A DNA stretch of 54,277 nucleotides from JADJWR01 sp964509545 (GCA_964509545.1 CAZDXQ010000022.1:1-54277); one strand, 5' to 3'. Positions 28,857 to 40,062 are shown, counted from the first letter of the stretch. The notes: generated by a model not told the origin, from the letters alone. Numbers and translations are program-made.

Positions 28857-30500
28857 ATGCTGCATGGACTGATGATGGATGTGCCGCTGCTGATCAGTTC
28901 GCTGATCGAGCATGCGGATCGGCATCACGGCGATGCCGAGATCGTGTCGCGACGGGTCGAGGGCGACATTCACCGCAGCACTTACCGCCAGTTGCACCGG
29001 CGGGCGCGGCAGATGGCCAATGCGCTGGCCGCGCTCGAGGTCAAGCAGTCTGACCGCGTCGCCACGCTGGCCTGGAACGGCTACCGGCACATGGAGCTTT
29101 ATTTCGCGGTGTCGGGCAGCGGGGCCGTGCTGCACACGATCAATCCGCGTCTGCATCCGGAACAGATCGCCTGGATCGTCAACCATGCCGAGGACAGGCT
29201 GCTGTTCTTCGACCTCACGTTCCTGCCGATCATAGAGGCGATCGCGCCGCACTGCCGGAGCGTGCGCAGCTTCGTCGCCATGATCGACCGCGAGAGGATG
29301 CCGACGCAGACCAGGGTCGACCTGCGCTGCTACGAGGACCTGGTCGACACGCACTCCGACCAGTTCGCCTGGCCGGTCTTCGACGAGCGCTGTGCTTCGT
29401 CGCTGTGCTATACGTCGGGCACGACCGGCAACCCGAAAGGCGTGCTCTACAGCCACCGTTCGACGCTGCTGCATGCCTATGCCGCGGTCGCCCCCGATGC
29501 GCTGAACCTTTCCAGCCGCGACACCGTGCTGCCGGTGGTGCCGATGTTCCATGTCAACGCCTGGGGTCTGCCGTACGCCGCGCCGATGGTCGGCGCCAGG
29601 ATGGTGATGCCGGGGCCGAATCTGGACGGCAGGTCGCTGTACGAGCTGTTCGAGACCGAAAGGGTCACCGTTTCGGCCGGCGTGCCGACGGTATGGCAGG
29701 GGCTGCTCGCGCACGCCGAGGGCAACGGCCTGAAGTTCTCGACCATGAACCGCACCGTCATCGGCGGTTCCGCCTGTCCGCCGGCGATGACCCGGCTGTT
29801 CGAGGACAAGTATGGCGTGCAGGTGCTGCACGCCTGGGGCATGACCGAGATGAGCCCCTTGGGCACGGTCTGTTCGTTCAAGGCGAAGCACGGGGCGCTC
29901 GGCAACGACGAAAAACGCGCCCTGCAGGCCAAGCAGGGGCGCGTGATTTTCGGCGTCGACATGAAGATCGTCGGCGAAGATGGCGGCGACCTGCCCTGGG
30001 ATGGCAAGGCCTTCGGCAACCTGCTGGTGCGCGGGCCGTGGGTGCTGCGCGAGTACTTCAGGGGTGAGGGCGGCAACCCTCTGCACACTGACGATCGCCA
30101 GCGCGGCTGGTTCCCGACCGGCGACGTGGTCACGATCGACGGCGACGGCTACATGCACATCACCGACCGCACCAAGGACGTGATCAAGTCCGGCGGCGAG
30201 TGGATCAGCTCGATCGAGATCGAGAACATCGCCGTCGCCCATCCGGCCGTGGCGATGGCCGCCTGCATCGCCGCGGCGCATCCCAAGTGGGACGAGCGGC
30301 CGCTGCTGGTGGTGATGAAAAAGCCCGGCGCCGAGGTCACGCGCGGCGAGCTTCTTGCGTTCTACGAGGGCAAGGTCGCCAAGTGGCAGGTGCCGGACGA
30401 CGTCGTGTTCGTCGATGCGATTCCGCTCGGCGCCACCGGCAAGATGCTCAAGCACAAGCTGCGCGAGCAGTTCCGCGACTACCGGCTGCCCGGCACGTAA
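28857..30500 (+). CDS. Acyl-CoA ligase, long-chain / 3-(methylthio)propionyl-CoA ligase type
   Basis: 547 residues with the adenylate-forming motifs: P-loop TSGTTGNPKG at 186-195 (lead-in SLCYTSGTTG), HAWGMTEMSP, the ATP-binding GWFPTGDVVTIDGDGYMHITDR, and the C-terminal catalytic lysine in PLGATGKMLKHKL. It activates a carboxylic acid to its CoA thioester. The overall pattern is that of the long-chain/DmdB-like branch common in betaproteobacteria; the chain length cannot be read. A GGGGGGAGAAGG ribosome-binding region precedes the ATG. It is divergent from selO and heads the liv/fad operon, so it presumably acts on what that importer brings in. Confidence 0.9.
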   Translation: MLHGLMMDVPLLISSLIEHADRHHGDAEIVSRRVEGDIHRSTYRQLHRRARQMANALAALEVKQSDRVATLAWNGYRHMELYFAVSGSGAVLHTINPRLHPEQIAWIVNHAEDRLLFFDLTFLPIIEAIAPHCRSVRSFVAMIDRERMPTQTRVDLRCYEDLVDTHSDQFAWPVFDERCASSLCYTSGTTGNPKGVLYSHRSTLLHAYAAVAPDALNLSSRDTVLPVVPMFHVNAWGLPYAAPMVGARMVMPGPNLDGRSLYELFETERVTVSAGVPTVWQGLLAHAEGNGLKFSTMNRTVIGGSACPPAMTRLFEDKYGVQVLHAWGMTEMSPLGTVCSFKAKHGALGNDEKRALQAKQGRVIFGVDMKIVGEDGGDLPWDGKAFGNLLVRGPWVLREYFRGEGGNPLHTDDRQRGWFPTGDVVTIDGDGYMHITDRTKDVIKSGGEWISSIEIENIAVAHPAVAMAACIAAAHPKWDERPLLVVMKKPGAEVTRGELLAFYEGKVAKWQVPDDVVFVDAIPLGATGKMLKHKLREQFRDYRLPGT

Positions 30501-30518
30501 GGCCGCCGCGGCGCGGGC

Positions 30519-30546
30519 TTGCGCGGCAGAACGCTTTCGGTATTCT
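30519..30546 (+). promoter_or_regulatory. Possible promoter before the Liv-type binding-protein gene
   Basis: TTGCGC (30519-30524) and TATTCT (30541-30546) are spaced by 16 bases, ending 39 bases before the ATG. The gap between the ligase and the binding-protein gene is 85 bases, so a second promoter inside the operon is reasonable. Confidence 0.4.
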
Positions 30547-30585
30547 GCGCCCGCGCTCGGGCGAGGAGCCCAGGGGAGACAGACA

Positions 30586-31860
30586 ATGATGCATGCTGCA
30601 TGGGCATTGACGGCGGCCGTCGCCGTATTGACGGGCAGCGCCGTGGCGCAAACCAAGGGCTCGGCGAAGGCCGCCGCACCGGCGGCGCAGACGGTGAGAA
30701 TCGCCTACCTCGATCCGCTGTCCGGTCCGTTCGCGGCGGTCGGGCAGAACATCCTCAAGCATTTCCAGTTTGCCGCCGAGGTGGCGACGAACAGACAACT
30801 GGCCGGCCCAGGGGTCCGCTTCGAGATCGTGCCGTTCGACAGCAAGGGCTCGCCGCAGGAGGCCTTGACCCTGCTGAAGGCCATCGCCGACCAGCGCATC
30901 CACTACGTGCTGCAGGGACAGGGATCGCACGTGGCGATTCCGTTGTCCGAGGCGATCGCGCGCAACAACGAGCGCAGCCCCGATCAGTCGATCGTGTTCC
31001 TGAACTACGCGGCGATCGACCCGGACCTCACCAACAGCAAGTGCAACTTCTGGCACTTCGCCTTCGACGCCAACACCGAAATGAAGATGGAGGCGCTGAC
31101 CGACTACATCAAGGACAAGCCGGAGATCAGGAATGTCTACCTGCTGAACCAGAACTATTCGCATGGCCACCAGACGGCGCGCTTTGCCAAGGAACTGCTG
31201 GCGCGCAAGCGGCCCGACGTGAAGATCGTCGGCGAGGACCTGGTGCCGCTCGGCCAGGTGCGCGATTTTTCGCCGTACATCGCCAAGATCCGCGCCGCCA
31301 ATGCGGACACCGTCATCACCGGCAACTGGGGCACCGACCTCGTGCTTTTCGTGCGCGCCGCGCGCGACGCAGGCCTGACGGCCAACATGTACACGTACTA
31401 TGCCGGCGTGATCGGCACGCCAACGGCGATGGGCGCCTCGGGCGCGGACCGCGTGCGCCAGGTCTCCTACTGGCACGCGAACGTCGACAAGAACCTGGCC
31501 GAGCCGATCTATCTCGACTTCAAGAAGCGCTTCAACGAGGAGTGGTACGTGCTGGCCTCGCACAACGCGCTGGCGATGCTCGCCGAAGCGATCAAGCGCG
31601 CCGGCGGCGCTGAACCGCTGAAGGTTGCCTACACGATGTCGGGCATGAAGATGAACGGGCTGATGGGAGAGATCGAGATGCGCGCCTCCGACCACCAGCT
31701 GCAGCAGCCGCTTTTCATCTCGACGTTCACCAAGGCCGGCGGCGCGGTCAGGCACGATGCGGAGAAGACCGGCTACGGCTTCCGAACCGAAAAGGTAATC
31801 CCGACCTACGTCGCCTCGACGCCGACTTCGTGCAACATGAAGCGCCCACCGAAGCCGTAG
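30586..31860 (+). CDS. Branched-chain amino acid-type ABC transporter, periplasmic binding protein (LivK-like)
   Basis: 424 residues from the ATG at 30586 (Shine-Dalgarno GGGGAGA). A signal peptide (about 1-22, GSAVAQ) leads into a Peripla_BP_6 fold with VRIAYLDPLSGPFAAVGQN, then a two-lobed body including GQGSHVAIPLSEAIARNN and YYAGVIGTPTAMG. The class also binds aromatic, fatty and dicarboxylic acids and amides, not only Leu/Ile/Val. The neighbouring CoA ligase and beta-oxidation gene suggest an organic acid here. Two hairpins separate it from the permease genes, so it may be made in excess over them. Confidence 0.9.
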   Translation: MMHAAWALTAAVAVLTGSAVAQTKGSAKAAAPAAQTVRIAYLDPLSGPFAAVGQNILKHFQFAAEVATNRQLAGPGVRFEIVPFDSKGSPQEALTLLKAIADQRIHYVLQGQGSHVAIPLSEAIARNNERSPDQSIVFLNYAAIDPDLTNSKCNFWHFAFDANTEMKMEALTDYIKDKPEIRNVYLLNQNYSHGHQTARFAKELLARKRPDVKIVGEDLVPLGQVRDFSPYIAKIRAANADTVITGNWGTDLVLFVRAARDAGLTANMYTYYAGVIGTPTAMGASGADRVRQVSYWHANVDKNLAEPIYLDFKKRFNEEWYVLASHNALAMLAEAIKRAGGAEPLKVAYTMSGMKMNGLMGEIEMRASDHQLQQPLFISTFTKAGGAVRHDAEKTGYGFRTEKVIPTYVASTPTSCNMKRPPKP

Positions 31861-31886
31861 CACGCGACCGGGGATCTTCAGATCAA

Positions 31887-31945
31887 GGCCGGCCGCCTGC
31901 CGGCCGCCCTGCCTGAATCGACCGGCCCGGCCAACGGGCCGGTCG
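31887..31945 (+). other. Tandem hairpins between the binding-protein gene and livH
   Basis: Stem one: GGCCGGC/GCCGGCC (31887-31893, 31899-31905). Stem two: an 11-bp perfect stem CGACCGGCCCG/CGGGCCGGTCG (31919-31929, 31935-31945) with loop GCCAA. No T run follows. The second ends 11 bases before the livH ATG, which has no visible Shine-Dalgarno. The likely effect is 3'-end protection of the binding-protein mRNA and lower permease expression. Confidence 0.55.
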
Positions 31946-31956
31946 CGCATCCGCTG

Positions 31957-32916
31957 ATGACCGCCGAACTGTTCTTCGTGCAGCTGCTCAACGGCGTCAG
32001 CTACGGGCTGCTGCTGTTCATGCTCGCCGCCGGCCTGACGCTGATCTTCTCGATGATGGGCGTGCTCAACTTCGCCCACACCAGCTTCTACATGATCGGT
32101 GCCTATCTCGCGTACCAGCTGTCGGTGTGGATCGGTTTCTGGCCGGCGCTCGCCGTCGCGCCGGTGCTGGTCGGACTGCTCGGCGCGGCGGTCGAGCAAT
32201 GGGGCCTGCGCCGCGTGCACAAGTGGGGGCACGTGCCGGAACTGCTGTTCACCTTCGGCCTGTCTTACATCGTCTTCGAACTGGTGCAGGTGATCTGGGG
32301 CCGCGCGCCGGTGCCCTACGCGGTGCCGCCCGAGCTCGACGGCCCGGTGGCGTGGCTGCAGGCCGCCGGCGTCACGTTTCCGCAGTACCGGCTGTTCATG
32401 ATGGGGGTGGCGATCCTGATGCTCGGCGCGCTATGGCTGCTGCTGAAGCGCACGCGCATCGGCCTGGTGATCCAGGCGGCGCTGACGCATCCGGAGATGG
32501 TCGAGGCCCTCGGCCACAACGTTCCCAGGGTGTTCATGCTGGTCTTCGGTGCCGGCTGCGCGCTGGCCGGGCTGGCCGGCGTGATCGGCGGCAACGCCTT
32601 CGTCACCGAACCCGGTATGGCCGGCACCGTGGGGGCGATCGTCTTTGTGGTGATCGTCTTCGGCGGCCTCGGGTCGCTGGCCGGCGCTTTCCTGTCCTCG
32701 CTGTTGCTCGGCCTGGTCGACGCCTTCGGCAAGACCAGCGGCGCCTCGCTGCTCGGTCTGCTGTCCTCGCTCGGCGTCGACATGACGCCGTCGAGTTTCG
32801 GCTACCCGGTGGCGAGCATGACGGTGGCCCAGGTCGCGCCGGTGCTGCCATACCTGCTGCTGGTGCTGATCCTGATTTTCCGGCCGCGCGGCCTGATGGG
32901 CACCCGGGAGAGCTGA
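31957..32916 (+). CDS. livH: Liv-type ABC transporter permease (LivH-like)
   Basis: 319 residues with eight or so membrane segments. Family signatures are NGVSYGLLLFMLAAGLTLIF, the MGVLNFAHTSFYMIGAY segment and the EAA-like cytoplasmic loop around ALTHPEMVEALGHN. It forms the channel with the LivM-like protein encoded one base later. The ATG at 31957 has no good ribosome-binding site and directly follows a strong hairpin, so its translation may be weak or regulated. Confidence 0.9.
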   Translation: MTAELFFVQLLNGVSYGLLLFMLAAGLTLIFSMMGVLNFAHTSFYMIGAYLAYQLSVWIGFWPALAVAPVLVGLLGAAVEQWGLRRVHKWGHVPELLFTFGLSYIVFELVQVIWGRAPVPYAVPPELDGPVAWLQAAGVTFPQYRLFMMGVAILMLGALWLLLKRTRIGLVIQAALTHPEMVEALGHNVPRVFMLVFGAGCALAGLAGVIGGNAFVTEPGMAGTVGAIVFVVIVFGGLGSLAGAFLSSLLLGLVDAFGKTSGASLLGLLSSLGVDMTPSSFGYPVASMTVAQVAPVLPYLLLVLILIFRPRGLMGTRES

Positions 32917-32917
32917 G

Positions 32918-34234
32918 TTGTCCGCGGGCGAGCTCGGCGAACTGCGCTTCAGGCCGCTGAACTTCGGCCGCTGGGTACTCTGGGGCTTCACCGCCGCCGC
33001 ATTCATCGTCGCGCCGCAGGTCTTCGACAGCGGCTTTGCCCGCGCGCTGCTGGCGCAGATGGCCATCATGGTGATCTTCGCGCTGTCGTACAACATGCTG
33101 CTGGGCCAGACCGGGCTTCTGTCGTTCGGCCATGCGGTGTATTCGGGCCTCGGCGCCTATTTCTCGATCCACGCGCTGGCGGCGATCGGCAGGGGCGCGA
33201 TCACCTTTCCGGTGTCGCTGCTGCCGCTGGTCGGTGGCGTCGGCGGCCTGCTGTTCGGCGTCGTCTTCGGCTACCTCACCACGCGCCGCGCCGGCACCAC
33301 GTTCGCGATGATCTCGCTGGGCATCGGCGAAATGGTCTTCGCCGCCTCGCTGATGTTCCCGGGCTTCTTCGGCGGGGAGGCGGGCATCAGCGGCAACCGC
33401 ACTGCCGGCGGCCCGTTTCTCGGCATCTCCGGTTTGACCTTCGGCCCCGATATCCAGGTCTACTACCTGATCGCGGCATGGACCTTCGCCTGCATGATCG
33501 CGATGTACGCGCTGACGCAGACGCCGCTCGGGCGCATCGCCAACGCCGTGCGCGACAACCCGGAGCGCGCCGAATTCATCGGCTACGACGCGCAGCGGGT
33601 GCGCTGGATCATGCTGATGCTGTCCGGTTTCTTCGCCGGCATCTCCGGCGGGCTGTCGGCGATCAACCTCGAGAGCGTCGGCAGCGGCGCCGTGCACGCC
33701 GTGGTCTCCGGCGGCGTGCTGCTGGCGACATTCATCGGCGGCGTGCTGTTCTTCTTCGGCCCCATCCTCGGCGCCATCGTCTTCGTCTTCTTCGCCTTTG
33801 CGTTGTCGGAGTACACGCCGGCGTGGCACCTTTACCTCGGCGTGTTCTTCGTGCTGCTGGTGATGTTCGCGCCGGGCGGGCTGTCGAGCCTGATCCTGCT
33901 GAACCTGCGCGTGGCGAAGTTCGGCAAGTTCCGCCGCCTGCGCGATCCCTACGTCGGCGTGCTCGGCACGGGCGTGCTTCTGGCCGCCGGCATCGCCCTG
34001 CTGATCGAGATGACCTACCACCTGACGCTCGGCATCGGCACCGGTCCGGCGATCCGGGTTTTCGGCTTTCCGTTCGACACGGCGCGCGGTGAAAGCTGGG
34101 TCTTTGCCCTGTCCGTGGTCGTGGCCAGCGCGATCGCCTTCGACTACATGCGCCGACGTTTCAAGCGCGAGTGGGACGCGATTGCGGTCGAGATCGAGGA
34201 CTGGCGACGCGACAATCCCGAGGAGGACAAGTGA
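32918..34234 (+). CDS. livM: Liv-type ABC transporter permease (LivM-like)
   Basis: 438 residues with about ten membrane segments. LSYNMLLGQTGLLSFGHAVYSGLGA is the LivM hallmark (split here into its two recognisable parts, ALSYNMLLGQ and TGLLSFGHAVYSGLGAYF). The loop AVRDNPERAEFIGYDAQRVRW contacts the ATPases. The best start is TTG at 32918, one base after the livH stop, with GGGAG upstream. It is longer than many LivM proteins because of a C-terminal extension with two extra hydrophobic segments and a charged tail (from about residue 340). It overlaps livG by four bases. Confidence 0.9.
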   Translation: MSAGELGELRFRPLNFGRWVLWGFTAAAFIVAPQVFDSGFARALLAQMAIMVIFALSYNMLLGQTGLLSFGHAVYSGLGAYFSIHALAAIGRGAITFPVSLLPLVGGVGGLLFGVVFGYLTTRRAGTTFAMISLGIGEMVFAASLMFPGFFGGEAGISGNRTAGGPFLGISGLTFGPDIQVYYLIAAWTFACMIAMYALTQTPLGRIANAVRDNPERAEFIGYDAQRVRWIMLMLSGFFAGISGGLSAINLESVGSGAVHAVVSGGVLLATFIGGVLFFFGPILGAIVFVFFAFALSEYTPAWHLYLGVFFVLLVMFAPGGLSSLILLNLRVAKFGKFRRLRDPYVGVLGTGVLLAAGIALLIEMTYHLTLGIGTGPAIRVFGFPFDTARGESWVFALSVVVASAIAFDYMRRRFKREWDAIAVEIEDWRRDNPEEDK

Positions 34235-34995
34235 GCGCGTGCCCGCCGGCGCTGCAACTGATCGACGTGCGCAAGCGCTTCGGCCGCACCGAGATCATCC
34301 GCGGCATCAGTCTTTCGGTCGGCTGCGGCGAGCGGCACGCGATCATCGGTCCCAACGGCGCGGGCAAGTCGACGCTGTTCAATCTGGTCAGCGGCCGATT
34401 CCATGCCGACCGCGGCGAAGTCCTGCTCAAGGGCAAATCGATCACCCGGCGCAAGCCGTTCGAAATCAACCGCATGGGCCTCGCCCGCAGCTTCCAGATC
34501 ACCAACATCTTCCATCGGCTGTCGGTGTTCGAGAACCTGCGCTGCGCGGTACTCTGGTCGCTGGGCTACCGCTATTCGTTCTGGCGCAACCTGAACCGGC
34601 TCGCCGACGCCGAGGCCCGCGCCGAGCAAGTGCTCGAGCGCATCGGACTTAAGCGCCGACGCAACATCCTCGCCGGGCTGCTTACCTACGCCGAACAGCG
34701 CGCGCTGGAAATCGGCATCACCATCGCCGGCGGCGCCGAGGTGATCCTCCTTGACGAGCCGACGGCCGGCATGAGCCGCAGCGAGACGGCGCGCGCGGTG
34801 GCGCTGATCCGCGAGGTCACCGAGGGCCGAACGCTGGTGATGGTCGAGCACGACATGAGCGTCGTCTTCGGGCTGGCCGACCGCATCTCGGTCGTCGTCT
34901 ACGGCGAGGTGATCGCCACCGGCCGGCCGGAAGAGATCCGCGCCGATGCCCGGGTCAAGGAGGCTTACCTCGGCCAACCGGCGGAGGCTTCGTGA
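34231..34995 (+). CDS. livG: Liv-type ABC transporter ATP-binding protein (LivG-like)
   Basis: 254 residues from GTG at 34231, preceded by AGGAGG; the frame opens earlier but only inside livM. Walker A is GPNGAGKST, the signature is the LivG variant LTYAEQRALEIGITIAG, Walker B is VILLDEPTAGMS, and the switch His is in MVEHDMSVV. All ATPase residues are present. It overlaps livM by GTGA and livF by one base, so the ATPase pair is translated as a unit. Confidence 0.92.
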   Translation: MSACPPALQLIDVRKRFGRTEIIRGISLSVGCGERHAIIGPNGAGKSTLFNLVSGRFHADRGEVLLKGKSITRRKPFEINRMGLARSFQITNIFHRLSVFENLRCAVLWSLGYRYSFWRNLNRLADAEARAEQVLERIGLKRRRNILAGLLTYAEQRALEIGITIAGGAEVILLDEPTAGMSRSETARAVALIREVTEGRTLVMVEHDMSVVFGLADRISVVVYGEVIATGRPEEIRADARVKEAYLGQPAEAS

Positions 34996-35687
34996 TGCTG
35001 GTCGTGGAGAACCTGCAGGCGTTCTATGGCAAGAGCCATGTGCTGCACGGTGTCGACCTGGCAGTGGGGCAGGGCGAGATCGTCAGTCTGCTGGGCCGCA
35101 ACGGCGTCGGCCGTTCGACCACGGCCAAGGCCATCATGGGCCTGGTCGACTGCACCGGCCGCATCGCCTTCAAGGGCCGCGACATCACCGGCCTGCCGAC
35201 CTACCGGATCGCCCGCTCCGGACTCGGATATGTGCCTGAAAGCAGGGATGTTTTTCCTGCGCTCACCGTGTCCGAGAACCTGACGCTGGGGCTGAAGGGA
35301 CGTCGCCCCGGGCGCTGGACGTACGCCGACATGTACGCGCTTTTCCCGCGCCTGCGCGAGCGCGAGCGGACACTGGCCGGGGTACTGTCCGGGGGGGAGC
35401 AGCAGATGCTGACGCTTGCCCGTACGATGATGGGCGACCCGGACCTGGTGATCATCGACGAACCTACCGAAGGACTGGCGCCGAAGCTGGTGGCGCTGGT
35501 GGGCCAGTTCCTCAAGGCGCTGCAGGCGCGCGGCATCTCGGTGCTGCTGATCGAGCAGAAGCTGACGATCGCGCTCGATATTTCGCAGCGCCTGTACGTG
35601 ATGGGGCACGGCCACATGGTGTTTGCCGGCACGCCGGACGAACTGCGTGGCAACCGGCTGATCCGCCAGGAATGGCTGGAAGTGTGA
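34995..35687 (+). CDS. livF: Liv-type ABC transporter ATP-binding protein (LivF-like) with Arg in Walker A
   Basis: 230 residues from the ATG at 34995 (GGAGG seven bases upstream; an in-frame GTG at 34992 is closer to it and less likely). Signature LSGGEQQMLTLARTMM, Walker B LVIIDEPTEGLAP and the rest of the fold are normal. The Walker A motif reads GRNGVGRS (34-41), with Arg40 in place of the invariant lysine (codon CGT). The switch position reads LIEQKL, with Gln rather than His, as is usual for LivF. The LivG partner keeps a normal Walker A, so the heterodimer may hydrolyse ATP mainly at one site. Confidence 0.9.
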   Translation: MLVVENLQAFYGKSHVLHGVDLAVGQGEIVSLLGRNGVGRSTTAKAIMGLVDCTGRIAFKGRDITGLPTYRIARSGLGYVPESRDVFPALTVSENLTLGLKGRRPGRWTYADMYALFPRLRERERTLAGVLSGGEQQMLTLARTMMGDPDLVIIDEPTEGLAPKLVALVGQFLKALQARGISVLLIEQKLTIALDISQRLYVMGHGHMVFAGTPDELRGNRLIRQEWLEV

Positions 35688-35709
35688 AGCGGGCGACGGA
35701 GAGAACAAT

Positions 35710-37809
<2,100 letters not shown>

Positions 37810-37830
37810 TCGGAACGACGGACGCCGCCC

Positions 37831-38133
37831 ATGATCCGGCACATCGTGATGTGGAAACTCAAGGCGCAGGCCGAGGGCGCCGACCGCGAGGCCAACGCGG
37901 CGAGGATGAAGGCGCTGCTCGACTCCTGCGCGAACCTGGTGCCGGGCATGCTGCGCTGGGAAGTGGCGCTGGCGCAGCCGCCGCTGGAGGCGACCTGCGA
38001 CGTGCTGCTGCTTTCCGAGTTCGCCGACCTTGCGGCGCTGGACGCCTACCGGAATCATCCGCATCACACGACGATCAAGCCTTTCATCGCCGCCGTGCGC
38101 GAGACCCGGCACTGCATGGACATCCTCTGCTGA
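37831..38133 (+). CDS. Dabb (stress-responsive alpha/beta barrel) family protein
   Basis: 100 residues, one ferredoxin-like domain of the Dabb family. The typical N-terminus MIRHIVMWKLK and the HH-TT-KPFI segment near the end are present. Family members include dimeric small enzymes and proteins induced by stress, and many have no known reaction. It sits 21 bases after the FadJ-like gene and before an oxidoreductase in the same direction, so it belongs to this operon. Confidence 0.85.
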   Translation: MIRHIVMWKLKAQAEGADREANAARMKALLDSCANLVPGMLRWEVALAQPPLEATCDVLLLSEFADLAALDAYRNHPHHTTIKPFIAAVRETRHCMDILC

Positions 38134-38179
38134 ACGGCCGTCGCGCGCGGCGGCCGCATGCATTCCGCGGGAGACATCG

Positions 38180-39172
38180 ATGCCAATGAATCGCCGCATC
38201 GTGCTCGCCAGCCGGCCGGCCGGCTGGGTCACGGCCGAGAACTTCCGTTTGGAAACGGTGCCGCTGCCGGCGCTGGCCGAAAACCAGGTTCTGGTGCGCA
38301 ACCGCTGGCTGTCGCTCGACCCTTACATGCGTGGCCGCATGAACGAAGGTCGCAGCTACGCCGCTGCGCAGCCGCTGAATGAAACGATGGTCGGCGGGAC
38401 GGCCGGCGAAGTGGTCGAGTCGCGCCATCCGGGCTTCGCCGTCGGCGACCAGGTCGTCGGCTACCTCGGCTGGCAGGAGTACGGCGTCTCGGACGGCCGG
38501 CAGCTGATGAAGGTCGACACGACGCGGATTGCCCTGTCCGCCTATCTCGGCGCCGTTGGCATGCCCGGCGTCACCGCCTGGTACGGATTGAACCGGATCA
38601 TCGAACCGAAAGCGGGCGAGACGATCGTCGTGTCCGCCGCCAGCGGCGCGGTCGGCAGCGTGGTCGGGCAGCTGGCGAAGCTCGCCGAGTGCCGCGCCGT
38701 GGGCATTGCCGGCGGCGAGCAGAAATGCCGCTACGTCACCGAGGAGCTGGGCTTCGACGCCTGCATCGACTACAAAGCCGAAGACGTCGGCAAGGCGCTG
38801 AAGCAGGCCGCGCCGGACGGCATCGACGGCTACTTCGAGAACGTCGGCGGCGAAATCATGGACGCCGTTCTGCCGCGGATGAACGCCTTCGGTCGCATCG
38901 CCCTTTGCGGACTGGTCGCCGGCTACAACGGCGAGCCGATCCCGATCCGCAACCCGACGTGGTTCCTGGTGAGCCGGCTCAAGCTGCAGGGCTTTATCGT
39001 TTCCGAGCACATGCAGTTGTGGCCTGCGGCGCTGGCCGAACTCGGCAAACACGTGGCTTCCGGCCGCATCAACTACCGCGAGACGATCGCGCAGGGCCTG
39101 GAGAGCGCTCCGGCCGCATTCATCGGCCTGCTCAAGGGGCAGAACCTCGGCAAGCAACTGGTCAGGCTCTGA
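38180..39172 (+). CDS. NADP-dependent zinc-free medium-chain reductase (CurA/leukotriene-B4 dehydrogenase type)
   Basis: 330 residues from the ATG at 38180 (GGGAGA upstream; an earlier open frame overlaps the Dabb gene). The N-terminal GroES-like domain has LSLDPYMRGRMNE, the hallmark of the CurA/PTGR branch. The nucleotide-binding half has VSAASGAVGSVVGQLAKL and YFENVGGEIMDAV. No zinc ligands are present. Such enzymes reduce C=C bonds of enones or 2-alkenals with NADPH. In this operon it may reduce an unsaturated acyl intermediate or a side product. Confidence 0.88.
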   Translation: MPMNRRIVLASRPAGWVTAENFRLETVPLPALAENQVLVRNRWLSLDPYMRGRMNEGRSYAAAQPLNETMVGGTAGEVVESRHPGFAVGDQVVGYLGWQEYGVSDGRQLMKVDTTRIALSAYLGAVGMPGVTAWYGLNRIIEPKAGETIVVSAASGAVGSVVGQLAKLAECRAVGIAGGEQKCRYVTEELGFDACIDYKAEDVGKALKQAAPDGIDGYFENVGGEIMDAVLPRMNAFGRIALCGLVAGYNGEPIPIRNPTWFLVSRLKLQGFIVSEHMQLWPAALAELGKHVASGRINYRETIAQGLESAPAAFIGLLKGQNLGKQLVRL

Positions 39173-39174
39173 CG

Positions 39175-40062
39175 ATGCGGGAGTTCGCCGGCAGGGTGGC
39201 CGTCATCACCGGTGGCGGCAGCGGCTTCGGCGCCGCGTTCGCGCGACGGGCGCATGCGCTCGGCATGCGCATCGTGCTCGCCGACGTGCAGGCCGGCGCG
39301 CTGCAGCAGCAGGTCGAACAGCTTCGCGCCGCAGGTGCCGATGTCCTCGGCGTGCGCTGTGACGTCTCGTCGGACGCCGACGTGGCCCGCCTGGCGCAGG
39401 CGGCCTACGACGGCTTCGGCGCCGTCAATCTGCTGTTCAACAACGCCGGTGTCGCCGGCACCGGCGGCTACCTGTGGGAGAACAGCGAGGCGGACTGGCG
39501 CTGGACGCTGGGGGTCAACCTGCTCGGCGTGGCCCACGGTATCCGTCATTTCGTGCCGCGCATGCTGGCGGCGGGACTGGACGCAGACAGCGGCCATATC
39601 GTGAACAGCGCGTCGATCGCAGGCTGGCTGTGTGCGCCGCTGCTCGGCGTCTACAACGCCAGCAAGGCCGCCGTGGTCTCATTGAGCGAAACGCTGTACC
39701 ACGACCTGCGCGTGGCCGGCAGCCAGATCGGCGTGTCGGTGCTTTGTCCGGCCTATGTGCCGACGTCGATCTTTGCCTCCGAGCGAAATCGACCGGTGGA
39801 ACTGGCCAATGACAGGCCCGAGACCGCGTCGCAGCGACTGGCGCGCGCTTCCGGCGAAAAGGCAGTGGCCGGCGGCAAACTCAGCGCCGAGCAGGTCGCC
39901 ACGCAGGCATTCGAGGCGGTGCGCGACAACCGCTTCTACGTCTTCACGCACCCGCAGATCCTGCCCTCGGTGCGCGAGCGCTTCGAAGCCGCGCTCGCCG
40001 GCGTTGCCCCCGCCGACCCTTTCGCCAGCCGGCCGAAGGCGCGCCCGAGGGTGTCGGAATGA
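39175..40062 (+). CDS. Short-chain dehydrogenase/reductase (SDR)
   Basis: 295 residues from the ATG at 39175, two bases after the preceding stop. The cofactor motif TGGGSGFG (12-19), NNAG (89-92), the catalytic Ser in NSAS (143-147) and YNASK (Tyr160, Lys164) make a complete classical SDR active site. The Asp at the end of the second strand (LADV) favours NAD(H). The C-terminal part has an extra tail (PFASRPKARPRVSE). It acts on an alcohol or ketone of unknown structure. It is the last gene of the ligase/Liv/FadJ operon. Confidence 0.9.
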   Translation: MREFAGRVAVITGGGSGFGAAFARRAHALGMRIVLADVQAGALQQQVEQLRAAGADVLGVRCDVSSDADVARLAQAAYDGFGAVNLLFNNAGVAGTGGYLWENSEADWRWTLGVNLLGVAHGIRHFVPRMLAAGLDADSGHIVNSASIAGWLCAPLLGVYNASKAAVVSLSETLYHDLRVAGSQIGVSVLCPAYVPTSIFASERNRPVELANDRPETASQRLARASGEKAVAGGKLSAEQVATQAFEAVRDNRFYVFTHPQILPSVRERFEAALAGVAPADPFASRPKARPRVSE

